In this document: positions 26,021 to 35,037 of the stretch, piece by piece | Layout of the letters: each line of letters opens with the position of its first letter | Numbering within the stretch: the stretch's first letter is position 1 | Origin: CAG-390 sp964522215 | GTDB taxonomy: Bacteria; Bacillota; Clostridia; Oscillospirales; CAG-272 | Direction: 5' to 3' | Length of the DNA stretch: 64,000 nt | Assembly: GCA_964522215.1 (NCBI GenBank) | Contig: CAZFVR010000004.1 | Location: 56,781-120,780 of the forward strand | The notes under the pieces: generated by a model | The model's database searches: none | What the model saw: the letters and a program-made list of their open reading frames with translations, nothing else | Told to the model about the DNA's origin: nothing | Program-made: the position numbers and the translations under genes

Positions 26021-26923
26021 TCACCTAATGATACAAAGTCCGCGGCGTGCGGGGCGGCAGATAAAGCACCCGGCATCCGACCAAGCATCGCGCACCGCAT
26101 CTGCAGCAACGGAGGCCTCCACCTCCGCCGAAAAAAGTGAGAAAACAGAGGGGCCAGTGCCGCTGAGCTGCGCCGCGCCGCCATGTGCGCGGCAGATATC
26201 GGCCACGGCATCCGTACCGAGCCGCAGGGCATACGGCAGGTCTGAAAATGCATTGTAAAGCTCGTGCCCCACACCCAAGCTGTCACCGCGCCCAAGTGCC
26301 GCCACCATGGCATCGGCCGCACGACGGTCCGCCGCAAGCGCCGCTCCGCGCTCGGCACGAACACGGTCAAGCTCGGCAAATGCGGCGGGGGTCGAAACAC
26401 CCTCGCTCCGTTTGACGATAAGGATGGTTTGATCCGGCATCGGCGGCAGCGGGGAAAGCTCCTCGCCGATCCCGCCCGCAAGCATCGTGCCGCCGTTGAG
26501 GCAGAACGGCAGATCTGCGCCAAGGCGTGCCGCCATAAGGCTGAGAGCATCCTGTCCCAGCGGCTCGCCCTCAAGCAAGTTGAGCGACCGCAGCACCGCC
26601 GCGCCATCGGCACTGCCGCCCGCAAGACCTGCGGCTACCGGAATATTTTTTTCAATAAATATATCCGCACGCGGCTCTCGCCCGCAAACAGAATAAAACA
26701 GCTCGGCGGCACGGTAGGCGATATTTTGACGGTCGCCGGGCAGATCGCCGCACCGCAGTGATATTCCTGCCGCAGTCCCCTCCCCTGCCGTGGCTGTCAC
26801 TCGGTCGGCAAGCGACACCGACTGCATAACGCTTACAACATCGTGGTAACCGTCAGCACGGCGCGCGCCGACCTCCAAAAACAGATTTATTTTTGCATTT
26901 GCCAAAAGTGATATGCGCGACAT
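26021..26923 (-). CDS. ispE: 4-diphosphocytidyl-2-C-methyl-D-erythritol kinase
   Basis: GHMP kinase of the MEP isoprenoid route; phosphorylates CDP-methylerythritol. The 300 aa begin LLANAKINLFLEVGARRADG and YHDVVSVMQSVSLAD, with the ATP-binding motif PVAAGLAGGSADGAAVLR near residue 97 and the C-terminal LSGTGPSVFSLF (near 255). A GGGAGGTGCGGA site precedes the ATG. Its presence says the organism makes isoprenoids by the non-mevalonate route. Confidence 0.93.
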   Translation of the reverse strand: MSRISLLANAKINLFLEVGARRADGYHDVVSVMQSVSLADRVTATAGEGTAAGISLRCGDLPGDRQNIAYRAAELFYSVCGREPRADIFIEKNIPVAAGLAGGSADGAAVLRSLNLLEGEPLGQDALSLMAARLGADLPFCLNGGTMLAGGIGEELSPLPPMPDQTILIVKRSEGVSTPAAFAELDRVRAERGAALAADRRAADAMVAALGRGDSLGVGHELYNAFSDLPYALRLGTDAVADICRAHGGAAQLSGTGPSVFSLFSAEVEASVAADAVRDAWSDAGCFICRPARRGLCIIR

Positions 26924-26981
26924 TCCGCACCTCCCGATATATCATAATGTCACTGAAATTACTGCCGAAATTACTATAATT

Positions 26982-27010
26982 ATAATAGCACACATTTGCG
27001 ATTTTTTCAA
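26982..27010 (-). promoter_or_regulatory. sigma-A type promoter for ispE
   Basis: Minus strand: TTGAAA (27010-27005), 17-nt spacer, TATTAT (26987-26982), about 60 nt before the ispE start. Confidence 0.65.
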
Positions 27011-27070
27011 CACCGTGGAGAAAGAAAAACGGCGGGATCAAAGTAATATTAAAATATTATAATACAAAAG

Positions 27071-27103
27071 GATCAGGCAAGGCTCCAAAAGCCTTGCCTG
27101 ATC
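27071..27103 (-). terminator. rho-independent terminator of prs
   Basis: 14-bp perfect stem GATCAGGCAAGGCT / AGCCTTGCCTGATC followed on the minus strand by CTTTTGTATT. It begins 25 nt after the prs stop. Confidence 0.8.
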
Positions 27104-27127
27104 TTGAATATTCGGTCAAAATGATGA

Positions 27128-28267
27128 TCAGTTTTCAAAAATATTGAGCTGCTTTGCCGCAAGCTCTGCCTTATGCTTGTCCATAAGCGTATGGATGCGC
27201 TTTACAGGGTCAAGGATGAGGCTTATAGACTCGTCATGGTTGAGCGTATCTATAATATAGGAGACATATTTGCTCATATTGACCTCAACATACCAAGGTC
27301 TGGTCTTGATATCCGGGTCGGTATAGATAAGGTTGGTGGTGAAGATCTTATCAAACACGCCCTCCTCATGTGCGCGATCGAACTTTTCAAGTCCGCCGGT
27401 AAAGAGGCCGAAGGTTGCAAAGTTGAAGATGCGTCTGGCACCGCGGCTCTTGATCTGACGTGCAACATCAAAGAAGGATTCGCCGGAGGAGATCATATCG
27501 TCAACGATGATAACATCCATACCGGTCAGATCGCGACCGAGGTACTCATGCGCCACTATCGGGTTACGTCCGCCGACAACGCGGGAATAATCGCGGCGCT
27601 TGTAGAACATACCGACGTCAAGCCCGAGCACCGAGGAGAAGTACATGCATCTGCCCATAGCGCCCTCGTCGGGAGAGATGATGATGAGCTTATCCTTTTC
27701 AAATTCAATATCCGGGATAACGCGCACCATAGCCTTTACCATCTGGTAGGTGGGGCGATAGTTATCAAAGCCCATAAAGGGTACGGCATTCTGCACACGG
27801 TCGTCATGTGCATCAAAGGTGATAAGATTGCGCACGCCGATGGTCTCAAGCTCGCGCAGCATCATTGCGCAGTCAAGCGATTCACGAGTGGTGCGCTTGT
27901 GCTGTCTGCCCTCGTAGAGCATGGGCATTATAACGGATATACGCCTTGCCTTACCCTCAACAGCGCCGACTATGCGCTTAAGATCGGCATAATGGTCATC
28001 CGGGCTCATGGGATGCTGCATGCCGCGCATGTTGTATGTCACACCATAGTTGAACATATCGCAGATGATATAAAGATCAAGTCCGCGAACCGAGCGATTT
28101 ATAAGTCCTTTAGCCTCGCCACTGCCAAATCTCGGGCATTCCGCACCGACCAGAAAGCTCTCCTCGCTCCCGCGCCATTCTCTGATGTAATTATCGACCT
28201 GAGCGGTAAATTGCTCACAGCCTCCCATACCAATGATACCAAGCTCTCCGTAAAGAATGTCTTTCAT
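27128..28267 (-). CDS. prs: ribose-phosphate pyrophosphokinase, long variant
   Basis: Makes PRPP from ribose 5-phosphate and ATP for nucleotide, His and Trp synthesis. The PRPP loop VIIVDDMISSGESFFDVA is near residue 255 and two phosphoribosyltransferase-like lobes are recognisable (LITFDAHDDRVQNAVPF near 165). At 379 aa it is ~60 residues longer than classical class I enzymes (~315), with an N-terminal segment (ILYGELGIIGMGGCEQFTAQ) and inserts; such long forms occur in Clostridia. The ATG at 28267 sits behind GGGGGG; the in-frame TTG at 28279 is not needed. It has its own promoter and terminator. Confidence 0.88.
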   Translation of the reverse strand: MKDILYGELGIIGMGGCEQFTAQVDNYIREWRGSEESFLVGAECPRFGSGEAKGLINRSVRGLDLYIICDMFNYGVTYNMRGMQHPMSPDDHYADLKRIVGAVEGKARRISVIMPMLYEGRQHKRTTRESLDCAMMLRELETIGVRNLITFDAHDDRVQNAVPFMGFDNYRPTYQMVKAMVRVIPDIEFEKDKLIIISPDEGAMGRCMYFSSVLGLDVGMFYKRRDYSRVVGGRNPIVAHEYLGRDLTGMDVIIVDDMISSGESFFDVARQIKSRGARRIFNFATFGLFTGGLEKFDRAHEEGVFDKIFTTNLIYTDPDIKTRPWYVEVNMSKYVSYIIDTLNHDESISLILDPVKRIHTLMDKHKAELAAKQLNIFEN

Positions 28268-28334
28268 ACGTCCCCCCAACTGTATTCAGTTTATATTTTG
28301 AGCGTTTGCGCCGCATACGCCCTTATGTATACTT

Positions 28335-28363
28335 ATTATAACATATAAATCGAGCATTCGCAA
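28335..28363 (-). promoter_or_regulatory. promoter of prs
   Basis: Minus strand: TTGCGA (28363-28358), 17-nt spacer, TATAAT (28340-28335), about 70 nt before the prs ATG. Confidence 0.65.
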
Positions 28364-28450
28364 GGTTTTTTGACAGTATTGCGCAACAAAAATACTTTTT
28401 CGGCGTATTGGCTGTCAAGTGCACAGTTATTTTGCGTTTATTCGGCAGAA

Positions 28451-29959
28451 TTACCTCTCGCCGTCGCCCTCTCTTGCCTCCACCATCCGACAAAAACAGC
28501 TGTATGCATCGTCATAACTGCCGCGAGGAGCGGTCGGCTCATAACTCTCCGTTGGGAAGGATGAGCGCACGAGCTCCCGTGCCTCATCGGCAGAAATGCC
28601 CTCCGCCGCCATCAACTGGACGGAAATATTACCTATGGCCGTTGCCTCGGTGGGGCCGGCTACCACGGGCATCTCGCAGATATCTGCAATTATGCTGTTA
28701 AAAAGTGCATCGCGCGAGCCACCGCCAACGATATTGACGGCACTCGGGCGAAAGCCGCAAAGGCGGGAGGTAAGCTCTATCGTGCGGCGATAGCACAGCG
28801 CCAAGCTATCATATATCACGCGCACGATCTCGCCCGGGGTCTCCGGCACGCGTTGAGCGGTACGGCGGCAATACTCGGCTATCCTGCGCGGCATATTGCC
28901 GGGTGTAGAAAAGCAGGGATCGTCGGGATCTATCAGCGCAAAGCAGGCGGGGATATTCTTTGCAGCCGCGGAGAGTGCATCAAAGGATATCTCCGTGTCT
29001 GCTCTGCCCTCGCGCTTCCACTGCCTGCGCGATTCCTGAAGCAACCAAAGCCCCATTATATTTTTAAGAAATCTTATTCTGCCGCCAACGCCGCCCTCGT
29101 TGGTAAAATTGCGAGCGAGCGTTTCGGGGGAGATAACAGGACTTGGGAGCTCTGTCCCGAGCAGTGACCACGTGCCGGAGCTGATATAGATGAACCGTTC
29201 GTCTTTTTTCACCGGAACGGCAAGAACCGCCGATGCAGTATCATGAGATGCAATGCTTACCACCTGCAAGCCGCGCACGCCTACCTCCGCCGCGACATCC
29301 TCGCGGAGCGTGCCGAGTGGCGTGCCCGGTGTGACGAGCGGAGCAAAAAAGCTGCGTTCAAGTCCCATGGCAGAAAGTATCTCGCCTGATATATCCCTCG
29401 CCGCGGCATCGACCAGTGCGCCCGTTGAAGCAATGGTGTATTCGCACGCTTGACGGCCTGTCAAAAAATAGCCCAAAAGATCGGGGACGAACAGCGCACG
29501 CTTGGCCCCGCGTAGAGTGCCATCGCGCATATCGGCATAAAGCTGATAAACGCTATTAAACTCCAGCTGTTGTATGCCGGTAATACTGTAAAGGCGATCG
29601 TTTGGCATGATTTTTTCGCCAAATGCGGGGATGATGCCCTCGGTGCGCCTGTCGCGATAATGCACAGGGTCTGATATCAGTCGGCCGCCATCATCAAGCA
29701 AGCCGTAATCCACGCCCCATGTATCGATGCCCATGGAGACGAGCGGAAGATCCGCCGCCGCTCTTATTGCATTTTTCGTCTCGGCGTACAGGCGCAATAT
29801 ATCCCATGTAAAGCGACCGCACAGCATTTGCGGCTCGTTGGGAAATCTATGCACCTCGGCAAGCGCCAGTCTCTCACCGTCATAGCTGCCAACTATCCCG
29901 CGGCCGCTCGATGCGCCGAGATCTATACCGAGAAAGTTTTTTGTTTGTTTTGTCTTCAT
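28451..29959 (-). CDS. rhaB: rhamnulokinase
   Basis: FGGY-family sugar kinase that phosphorylates L-rhamnulose. The 502 aa begin FLGIDLGASSGRGIVGSYDG and contain VSMGIDTWGVDYGLLD (residues ~75-90), HYRDRRTEGI (~105), YISSGTWSLLGTE (~270) and the C-terminal NIVGGGSRDALFN and TEATAIGNISVQLMA. The SSGR and HYRDRRT features favour rhamnulokinase over xylulo- or glycerol kinase. No rhamnose isomerase or aldolase gene is next to it, so the rest of the pathway must lie elsewhere. A GGGGAT site precedes the ATG. Confidence 0.9.
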   Translation of the reverse strand: MKTKQTKNFLGIDLGASSGRGIVGSYDGERLALAEVHRFPNEPQMLCGRFTWDILRLYAETKNAIRAAADLPLVSMGIDTWGVDYGLLDDGGRLISDPVHYRDRRTEGIIPAFGEKIMPNDRLYSITGIQQLEFNSVYQLYADMRDGTLRGAKRALFVPDLLGYFLTGRQACEYTIASTGALVDAAARDISGEILSAMGLERSFFAPLVTPGTPLGTLREDVAAEVGVRGLQVVSIASHDTASAVLAVPVKKDERFIYISSGTWSLLGTELPSPVISPETLARNFTNEGGVGGRIRFLKNIMGLWLLQESRRQWKREGRADTEISFDALSAAAKNIPACFALIDPDDPCFSTPGNMPRRIAEYCRRTAQRVPETPGEIVRVIYDSLALCYRRTIELTSRLCGFRPSAVNIVGGGSRDALFNSIIADICEMPVVAGPTEATAIGNISVQLMAAEGISADEARELVRSSFPTESYEPTAPRGSYDDAYSCFCRMVEAREGDGER

Positions 29960-30098
29960 TTTCGTTTTATCCCCGCCAGAAGCTTTTAGCCTTAAAGACT
30001 TGTAACGTTTGAGTTATGAGTTATGAGTTTTGAATTTTGCGTTTTAGGTTTATGGCATTTCTACTTTTTGATCTTTACTTGGTGTGGTGCGGAGGGGC

Positions 30099-32495
30099 TT
30101 ATTTAAGCTCCACCACCGTCACGCCGCCATCCCCCTCGCCGTACTGACCTATACGGTAGGCGGCTATCCTGCCATCCCCCTTGAGCATACGCCAAAGTGC
30201 TTGACGGAGCGCACCCGTCCCCTTGCCGTGGATGAGCCTTACGGTACGGAAGCCGGAGAACATTGCATCATCAAGATAGCGATCCACCGCCATCCAAGCC
30301 TCATCCCCCGTCATGCCGCGCAGATCGATCTCGTTTGTGCAATCACGGCTGACGGAGGTCACACTGAACTCCTTTGCAGTCTTTCGTTTGCCCTCACTGT
30401 CGGTGACCATAACAACGTCATCCAGCAGCTTTAGATTTTTTATCTTGGTCTTGGTGCGTATGCCGCCCGCCTGCACCGACACATTGCCGGAGCGGTCGGG
30501 ATCGGAGAGCAATACACCCTCCTGCTTTATATTCTTGATGTAGACCTTGTCACCCTTACGGAGAGCACGCGGGAGCACATAGTCATCGTCCTCCTCTTTT
30601 TCGACGGGGTTGAACTTATCCTCGTTTTCACGCAGATGCTCGCGTATGCGCCGCCGTGCAGCCTCAAGCTCTTCGCCAAGCCGCTCGCTGTCCCTCGCTT
30701 TTTTGACCTTTTCAAGCTGTGAGAGAACATACTCGCTGGATATCTTTGCGCCCTCTATCAGCTGTGCCGCCTTTTTTTCGGCCTCGGCGGCCTGTTTTTC
30801 CGCCGCGGAAACACGTGCACGGATCTTTGCCTCCGCCTCACGCTTAAAGGACTCATACTCCGCGCGCTCCTGCTCTGTTTCCTCGCGGTTGCGCTCCATT
30901 TCCATCCTTGCCGCCTCAAGCTTATCTATAACATCCTCAAAACGACGGTCGTTGGAGCTGACCTCCTCCTCTGCACGCTCGATTATATGCTCCGGCAGTC
31001 CAAGCCGCTTTGATATTGCAAAGGCGTTGGAGCGTCCCGGCGTGCCTATTGTGAGCTTATACGTGGGGCGCAGTGTTTCAACATCAAACTCGCAGGATGC
31101 ATTTGTAACGCCGGGTGTGTTCAGCGCGTAGGTCTTAAGCTCGGCATAGTGCGTGGTGGCAGCGCAAAGCGCATGGCACTGCCCCACCTCACGTATCACT
31201 GAAATGGCAAGTGCCGCGCCCTCGATCGGGTCTGTGCCCACGCCAAGCTCATCAAAGAGCACGAGCGCACCGGAGGTCAGCTCGCGCACGATAGACACGA
31301 TATTTACCATGTGCGCCGAGAAGGTCGAGAGCGACTGCTCGATGCTTTGGTCGTCTCCTATATCCACCAATACCCTATCGCACACGGCAACGGTGGAGCG
31401 CTCATCGGCGGGTATATGCAAGCCCGCCTGTGCCATGAGCGTGAAAAGCCCCAGCGTTTTAAGCGTTACCGTTTTGCCGCCGGTATTGGGACCCGTGATT
31501 ATCATCGTGTCGTATCTGCCGCCCAAGGTAACGTTTATCGGCACGACCCTATCCTTTGGTATCAGCGGATGGCGTGCACGGATAAGCTCTGTTACGCGTC
31601 CCTCCCCCGCCGTCATGCGCGGCTGTGCGCCGTCCATTTTTTCAGAGAGCGATGCGCAGGCAAAGTAAAACGCAAGCTCATCGATATTTTGCGCGTTGTA
31701 TCTGAGCACATCCGCCCTGTTTGCCGTCTCGGCAGAAAGCTCAAACAAAATACGCTCTATCTCATGCTTTTCCTTTACCTCAAGCTCGCGTATCTCGTTG
31801 TTGGCATCCACCACAGCCATCGGCTCGATAAACAATGTCGCGCCGGAGGCAGAGGTATCATGCACCAGTCCCTTTATATCATTTTTGCATTCCGCGCGCA
31901 CCGGCACGACGTATCTGCCGTTACGGATGGTAACTATGCTCTCCTGAAGATATTTTGAATACCCGCCCGCGGTGTATTTTGCAAGTATATCCTTCACCCT
32001 TGCCGTTGAGCGGCGTATCTTGTGCCTGATATCGGCAAGCGCGGGGGATGCATCGTCTGCTATCATATCCTCGGATATCACGATGCGGTATATCTTATCC
32101 TCAAACGGACGGTCGGCAATAAGCCGCTCAAACACCTCGTCAAGAACAGTGGTGAATGTGCGGTCGGTGCGGCTGTATTCCAAAATGCCGCGCGAGGTGC
32201 GGCAGAGATTTGCCACATCAAGCAGCTCACGCGCAGAAAGCATTGCCCCTTTTTCCGCACGCTCGCAGACCGGAGAGATATCCCCTATCATGCCGAATGA
32301 TGGATAGCCCTTATATGATGCAAGCCTTTTGGCATCCGTTGTCATGCGCTGGCGGGCAAGGATGTGCACCTCGTCATCGTCAGGCTCCAGGGCGAGTGCC
32401 TCCGCGCGTGCGCCGTCGGTCTGTGCGCACTCGGCAAGCATGCCGCGTATCTTATCAAATTCAAGTGCTGTTATGGTCTTTTCGGGTAAATACAT
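30099..32495 (-). CDS. mutS2: MutS2 family ATPase/endonuclease
   Basis: 798 aa. N-terminal MutS core, Walker A IITGPNTGGKTVTLKT near residues 330-345, Walker B ALVLFDELGVGTDPIEGAAL near 410, a long coiled coil rich in Glu/Arg/Lys (about 515-640), and a C-terminal Smr nuclease domain (IDLRGMTGDEAW, RLIHGKGTGALRQ). Known roles of the family are suppression of homologous recombination and rescue of collided ribosomes. It lies 59 nt after recO with a GGAGGTGGAG site inside that gap and appears to end the yqfC-to-recO gene series. Confidence 0.94.
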   Translation of the reverse strand: MYLPEKTITALEFDKIRGMLAECAQTDGARAEALALEPDDDEVHILARQRMTTDAKRLASYKGYPSFGMIGDISPVCERAEKGAMLSARELLDVANLCRTSRGILEYSRTDRTFTTVLDEVFERLIADRPFEDKIYRIVISEDMIADDASPALADIRHKIRRSTARVKDILAKYTAGGYSKYLQESIVTIRNGRYVVPVRAECKNDIKGLVHDTSASGATLFIEPMAVVDANNEIRELEVKEKHEIERILFELSAETANRADVLRYNAQNIDELAFYFACASLSEKMDGAQPRMTAGEGRVTELIRARHPLIPKDRVVPINVTLGGRYDTMIITGPNTGGKTVTLKTLGLFTLMAQAGLHIPADERSTVAVCDRVLVDIGDDQSIEQSLSTFSAHMVNIVSIVRELTSGALVLFDELGVGTDPIEGAALAISVIREVGQCHALCAATTHYAELKTYALNTPGVTNASCEFDVETLRPTYKLTIGTPGRSNAFAISKRLGLPEHIIERAEEEVSSNDRRFEDVIDKLEAARMEMERNREETEQERAEYESFKREAEAKIRARVSAAEKQAAEAEKKAAQLIEGAKISSEYVLSQLEKVKKARDSERLGEELEAARRRIREHLRENEDKFNPVEKEEDDDYVLPRALRKGDKVYIKNIKQEGVLLSDPDRSGNVSVQAGGIRTKTKIKNLKLLDDVVMVTDSEGKRKTAKEFSVTSVSRDCTNEIDLRGMTGDEAWMAVDRYLDDAMFSGFRTVRLIHGKGTGALRQALWRMLKGDGRIAAYRIGQYGEGDGGVTVVELK

Positions 32496-32554
32496 TTACT
32501 CCACCTCCGTGGATCCGCCGGATCCGAACCTGTCTGCGACAAGCGATCGTAGTC

Positions 32555-33394
32555 TCAAATGTCGCAGATCTCATTATAAATATCAAGTGATGCAAAGCCG
32601 CGCTCAAGATGGTGCGTAATATATGTGCTGGCGACCGATGAGAACCTGCAAAGATCCTCATCCCGACCGAGCGAGAATGCAAACATACGCTCCGGCAGTG
32701 CGGTGAGCACATATTTTATTGCGGCTATGACTGACATATTCAGCGGCAAAAGGAGCGAGCGCACGCCGTCACCGTCGGTCGGTATTACATTTGGCGGCAG
32801 CTCCGCCTCGCGGCGGAGCCTGCCCGCGGCGCAATCAACACAAACGAGCGCACCGTTCATTACATCAAGGTACGCGACCCCATCATCGTTTTTACACCTT
32901 GCATCATGTGCGCCGCAGATATTGCAATCTCCAAGCTCCGGCATATATCCGGAATATCCGGCCGCACGCCATTCATAGGTTCCTTTTATCAGCCGCGTAT
33001 CCTTTTGACCGCGGCAGAGCGCGTAAAGAGAGTTGAGCGTGAGGCGCAAAATATCCACGCAGGGCTCGCCCTCTCCGCTGAGCTCGCAAGCAAGATCCAC
33101 AAGATACTGGGCAAGATACAGCCGTGTTATCTCACGCTCAAGCTGCGGGAACGGCTCTATCACATCGGCCGAGCGCAGCCATGTCATATCCCCGCGCCGA
33201 TGCAGCTCGTAATTTGCGTAGGTAAAAAGCCCGGTCGGAGAAAGATACTTGTTTCGCAGAGATCTTGCCCCCTTTGCTATTACCGGGATGCGACCGTAGG
33301 CGGGTGTGAGCAGGGTAAGCATCTTATCATGCTCGCCAAGATCATATTCACGCACGACCAGACCGTCTGTAACTATATCCCGCCGTGTTTCCAT
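32555..33394 (-). CDS. recO: DNA repair protein RecO
   Basis: RecFOR pathway mediator that helps load RecA on SSB-coated DNA. The 279 aa begin with an OB fold (DGLVVREYDLGEHDKMLTLL, then PAYGRIPVIAKGARS) and carry the zinc finger CNICGAHDARC (~158-168) and CVDC (~183). The ATG at 33394 is chosen because GGGGAGG lies 7 nt upstream; the in-frame ATG at 33412 has none. It follows era in the conserved Firmicute order. Confidence 0.92.
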   Translation of the reverse strand: METRRDIVTDGLVVREYDLGEHDKMLTLLTPAYGRIPVIAKGARSLRNKYLSPTGLFTYANYELHRRGDMTWLRSADVIEPFPQLEREITRLYLAQYLVDLACELSGEGEPCVDILRLTLNSLYALCRGQKDTRLIKGTYEWRAAGYSGYMPELGDCNICGAHDARCKNDDGVAYLDVMNGALVCVDCAAGRLRREAELPPNVIPTDGDGVRSLLLPLNMSVIAAIKYVLTALPERMFAFSLGRDEDLCRFSSVASTYITHHLERGFASLDIYNEICDI

Positions 33395-33502
33395 CCAATC
33401 GCCTCCCCGCATATTGTTTTTTATCGCGGATCTTTTTTATTATCGTTTTAATATTATCTGTTTCATCTTTTTTGTCTGTTTTATCTTTCGGGCGCGGCGG
33501 GA

Positions 33503-34399
33503 TCATTCCTCGTCATCTCTTGATGACAGTCCAAAGTTGCGCACAAGTCCGTCAGAATCGCGCCAATTCTCCTTGACCTTTACCCAAAGATCCAAAAATA
33601 CCTTCTTGCCGAACACGCGCTCAAGCTCCTCGCGTGCGTATGTTCCCACCATTTTAAGCTGCTCGCCGTGCTTACCTATAATTATGCGCTTGTGCGTTGC
33701 CTTTTCGCAAAAGATCTCGGCGCGAATGTTTATAAGCCCACGTCCCTCGGTAAATTCCTCTATTACCACTGCAATGCCGTGCGGCACCTCGCGGTCAAGA
33801 CTGCGCAACAGCTTTTCGCGGATTATCTCCGCAGCGTACTGGCGGGAGGGCTGATCGGTGCTGATATCATCCGGATAGAACCAATCCGATTCGGTCAAAA
33901 ATTTAGATAGCTCGTCTATTAGCTCAGAGACGGCTCGTCCGCTCTTGGCGCTTATCGGCACAAAGGCATCAAAATCATGCAGTTCGGAATATGCGGCGAT
34001 CGTGGCGGCGATGGTTTCGCGATCGTAAAGATCCACCTTGTTGAGCGCCAGCACAGACGGCACTCCGCTTGATTTAAGATATTCCGCAACATCACGCTCA
34101 ACATTTGATATCTCGCGTCCCGCATCTACCACCAAAAGCACGCAGTCGCCATCCTGCATGGCATCACGCGCGCTCTTTACCATGGCATCACCAAGTTTGT
34201 TTTTGGGACGGTGAATGCCGGGTGTATCAAGAAACACATACTGGTCATCCCCCGTGGTGTGTATGCCCACTATCCTGCCGCGGGTGGTCTGCGGTTTGTT
34301 TGAGACGATGGCCACCTTTTCGCCGAGAATGCGGTTCATAAGCGTGGATTTGCCAACGTTGGGTCGGCCAACTATAGATATAAATACTGTTCTTTTCAT
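33503..34399 (-). CDS. era: GTPase Era
   Basis: Essential GTPase that binds the 3' end of 16S rRNA and assists 30S assembly. The 298 aa contain G1 GRPNVGKST (~11-19), the switch region PQTTRGRIVGI, G3 DTPGIHRPKN (~58), G4 ALNKVDLYD (~118), G5 ISAKSGRAV and a C-terminal KH domain (GRGLINIRAEIF, RIIIGKHGEQLKMVG). An AAAGGACGG site precedes the ATG. Confidence 0.96.
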   Translation of the reverse strand: MKRTVFISIVGRPNVGKSTLMNRILGEKVAIVSNKPQTTRGRIVGIHTTGDDQYVFLDTPGIHRPKNKLGDAMVKSARDAMQDGDCVLLVVDAGREISNVERDVAEYLKSSGVPSVLALNKVDLYDRETIAATIAAYSELHDFDAFVPISAKSGRAVSELIDELSKFLTESDWFYPDDISTDQPSRQYAAEIIREKLLRSLDREVPHGIAVVIEEFTEGRGLINIRAEIFCEKATHKRIIIGKHGEQLKMVGTYAREELERVFGKKVFLDLWVKVKENWRDSDGLVRNFGLSSRDDEE

Positions 34400-34453
34400 T
34401 ATAATTCCGTCCTTTTTGTGTCCCGTATGCCGAGGTGTTATTGATCTTGTGGG

Positions 34454-34972
34454 TCAGTTTTGAGCCGTCTCGCAGTCGCTATCACTCGGGCGGGAGGTCT
34501 CCACCTCCAGCCCCAACAGCTTCATTATATCGCGCTGGCGGCGGCGCATGTCCGCCTCCTCGCGCTCGCCCAGCTCATGATCGTAGCCCATCAGGTGCAG
34601 TGCCGAATGCACGCAAAGGAACGCCACCTCGCGCTCAAAACCGTGGCCGTAAAGCTCGGCCTGTGCCGCCGCGCGCTCAAGCGAGAGTACAACATCCCCA
34701 AGCTGATAACGCTCGCCGTCAAAGGCATCCTCTATATCTCCCCCCTCAAACTGCGGAAAGGAGAGGACATCGGTCGCTCTGTCTATACCGCGATAATCGC
34801 GGTTATAGCGCCTAATGCCGGCATCGGAGACAAAGGTCACCGAGACCTCGCCATCCCCAAAAACACCCTCATATTCAAAGGCGCATTCAAGCGCGCGGGT
34901 TACCAGCCCGCGCAATTCATCCCCCACCGCAAGCTTGCGTTGGCGGTTGCAAAAATCTACATAAAGCTTCAT
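34454..34972 (-). CDS. ybeY: endoribonuclease YbeY
   Basis: Metal-dependent RNase for 16S rRNA 3' maturation and 70S quality control. The 172 aa show DVLSFPQFEGG (~90-100) and the zinc motif HSALHLMGYDHE (~125-136). The ribosome binding site is poor (AT-rich leader), so translation may depend on coupling to phoH, whose stop is 65 nt upstream. The dgkA and cdd genes that often stand between ybeY and era are absent. Confidence 0.94.
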   Translation of the reverse strand: MKLYVDFCNRQRKLAVGDELRGLVTRALECAFEYEGVFGDGEVSVTFVSDAGIRRYNRDYRGIDRATDVLSFPQFEGGDIEDAFDGERYQLGDVVLSLERAAAQAELYGHGFEREVAFLCVHSALHLMGYDHELGEREEADMRRRQRDIMKLLGLEVETSRPSDSDCETAQN

Positions 34973-35037
34973 ATTTTAAAATCACTTTTTTCTTTTATTT
35001 TTTGATCGTCCGGTTTTTGGGCTTTTCGGCTACGGCG

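Noticed and set aside
27173..28348. Open frame of 391 codons opposite prs
   Set aside because: Covers the prs promoter and runs antisense to conserved PRPP motifs; a shadow.
28366..28375. TTGACA on the plus strand
   Set aside because: No -10 box at the right distance and no plus-strand gene follows.
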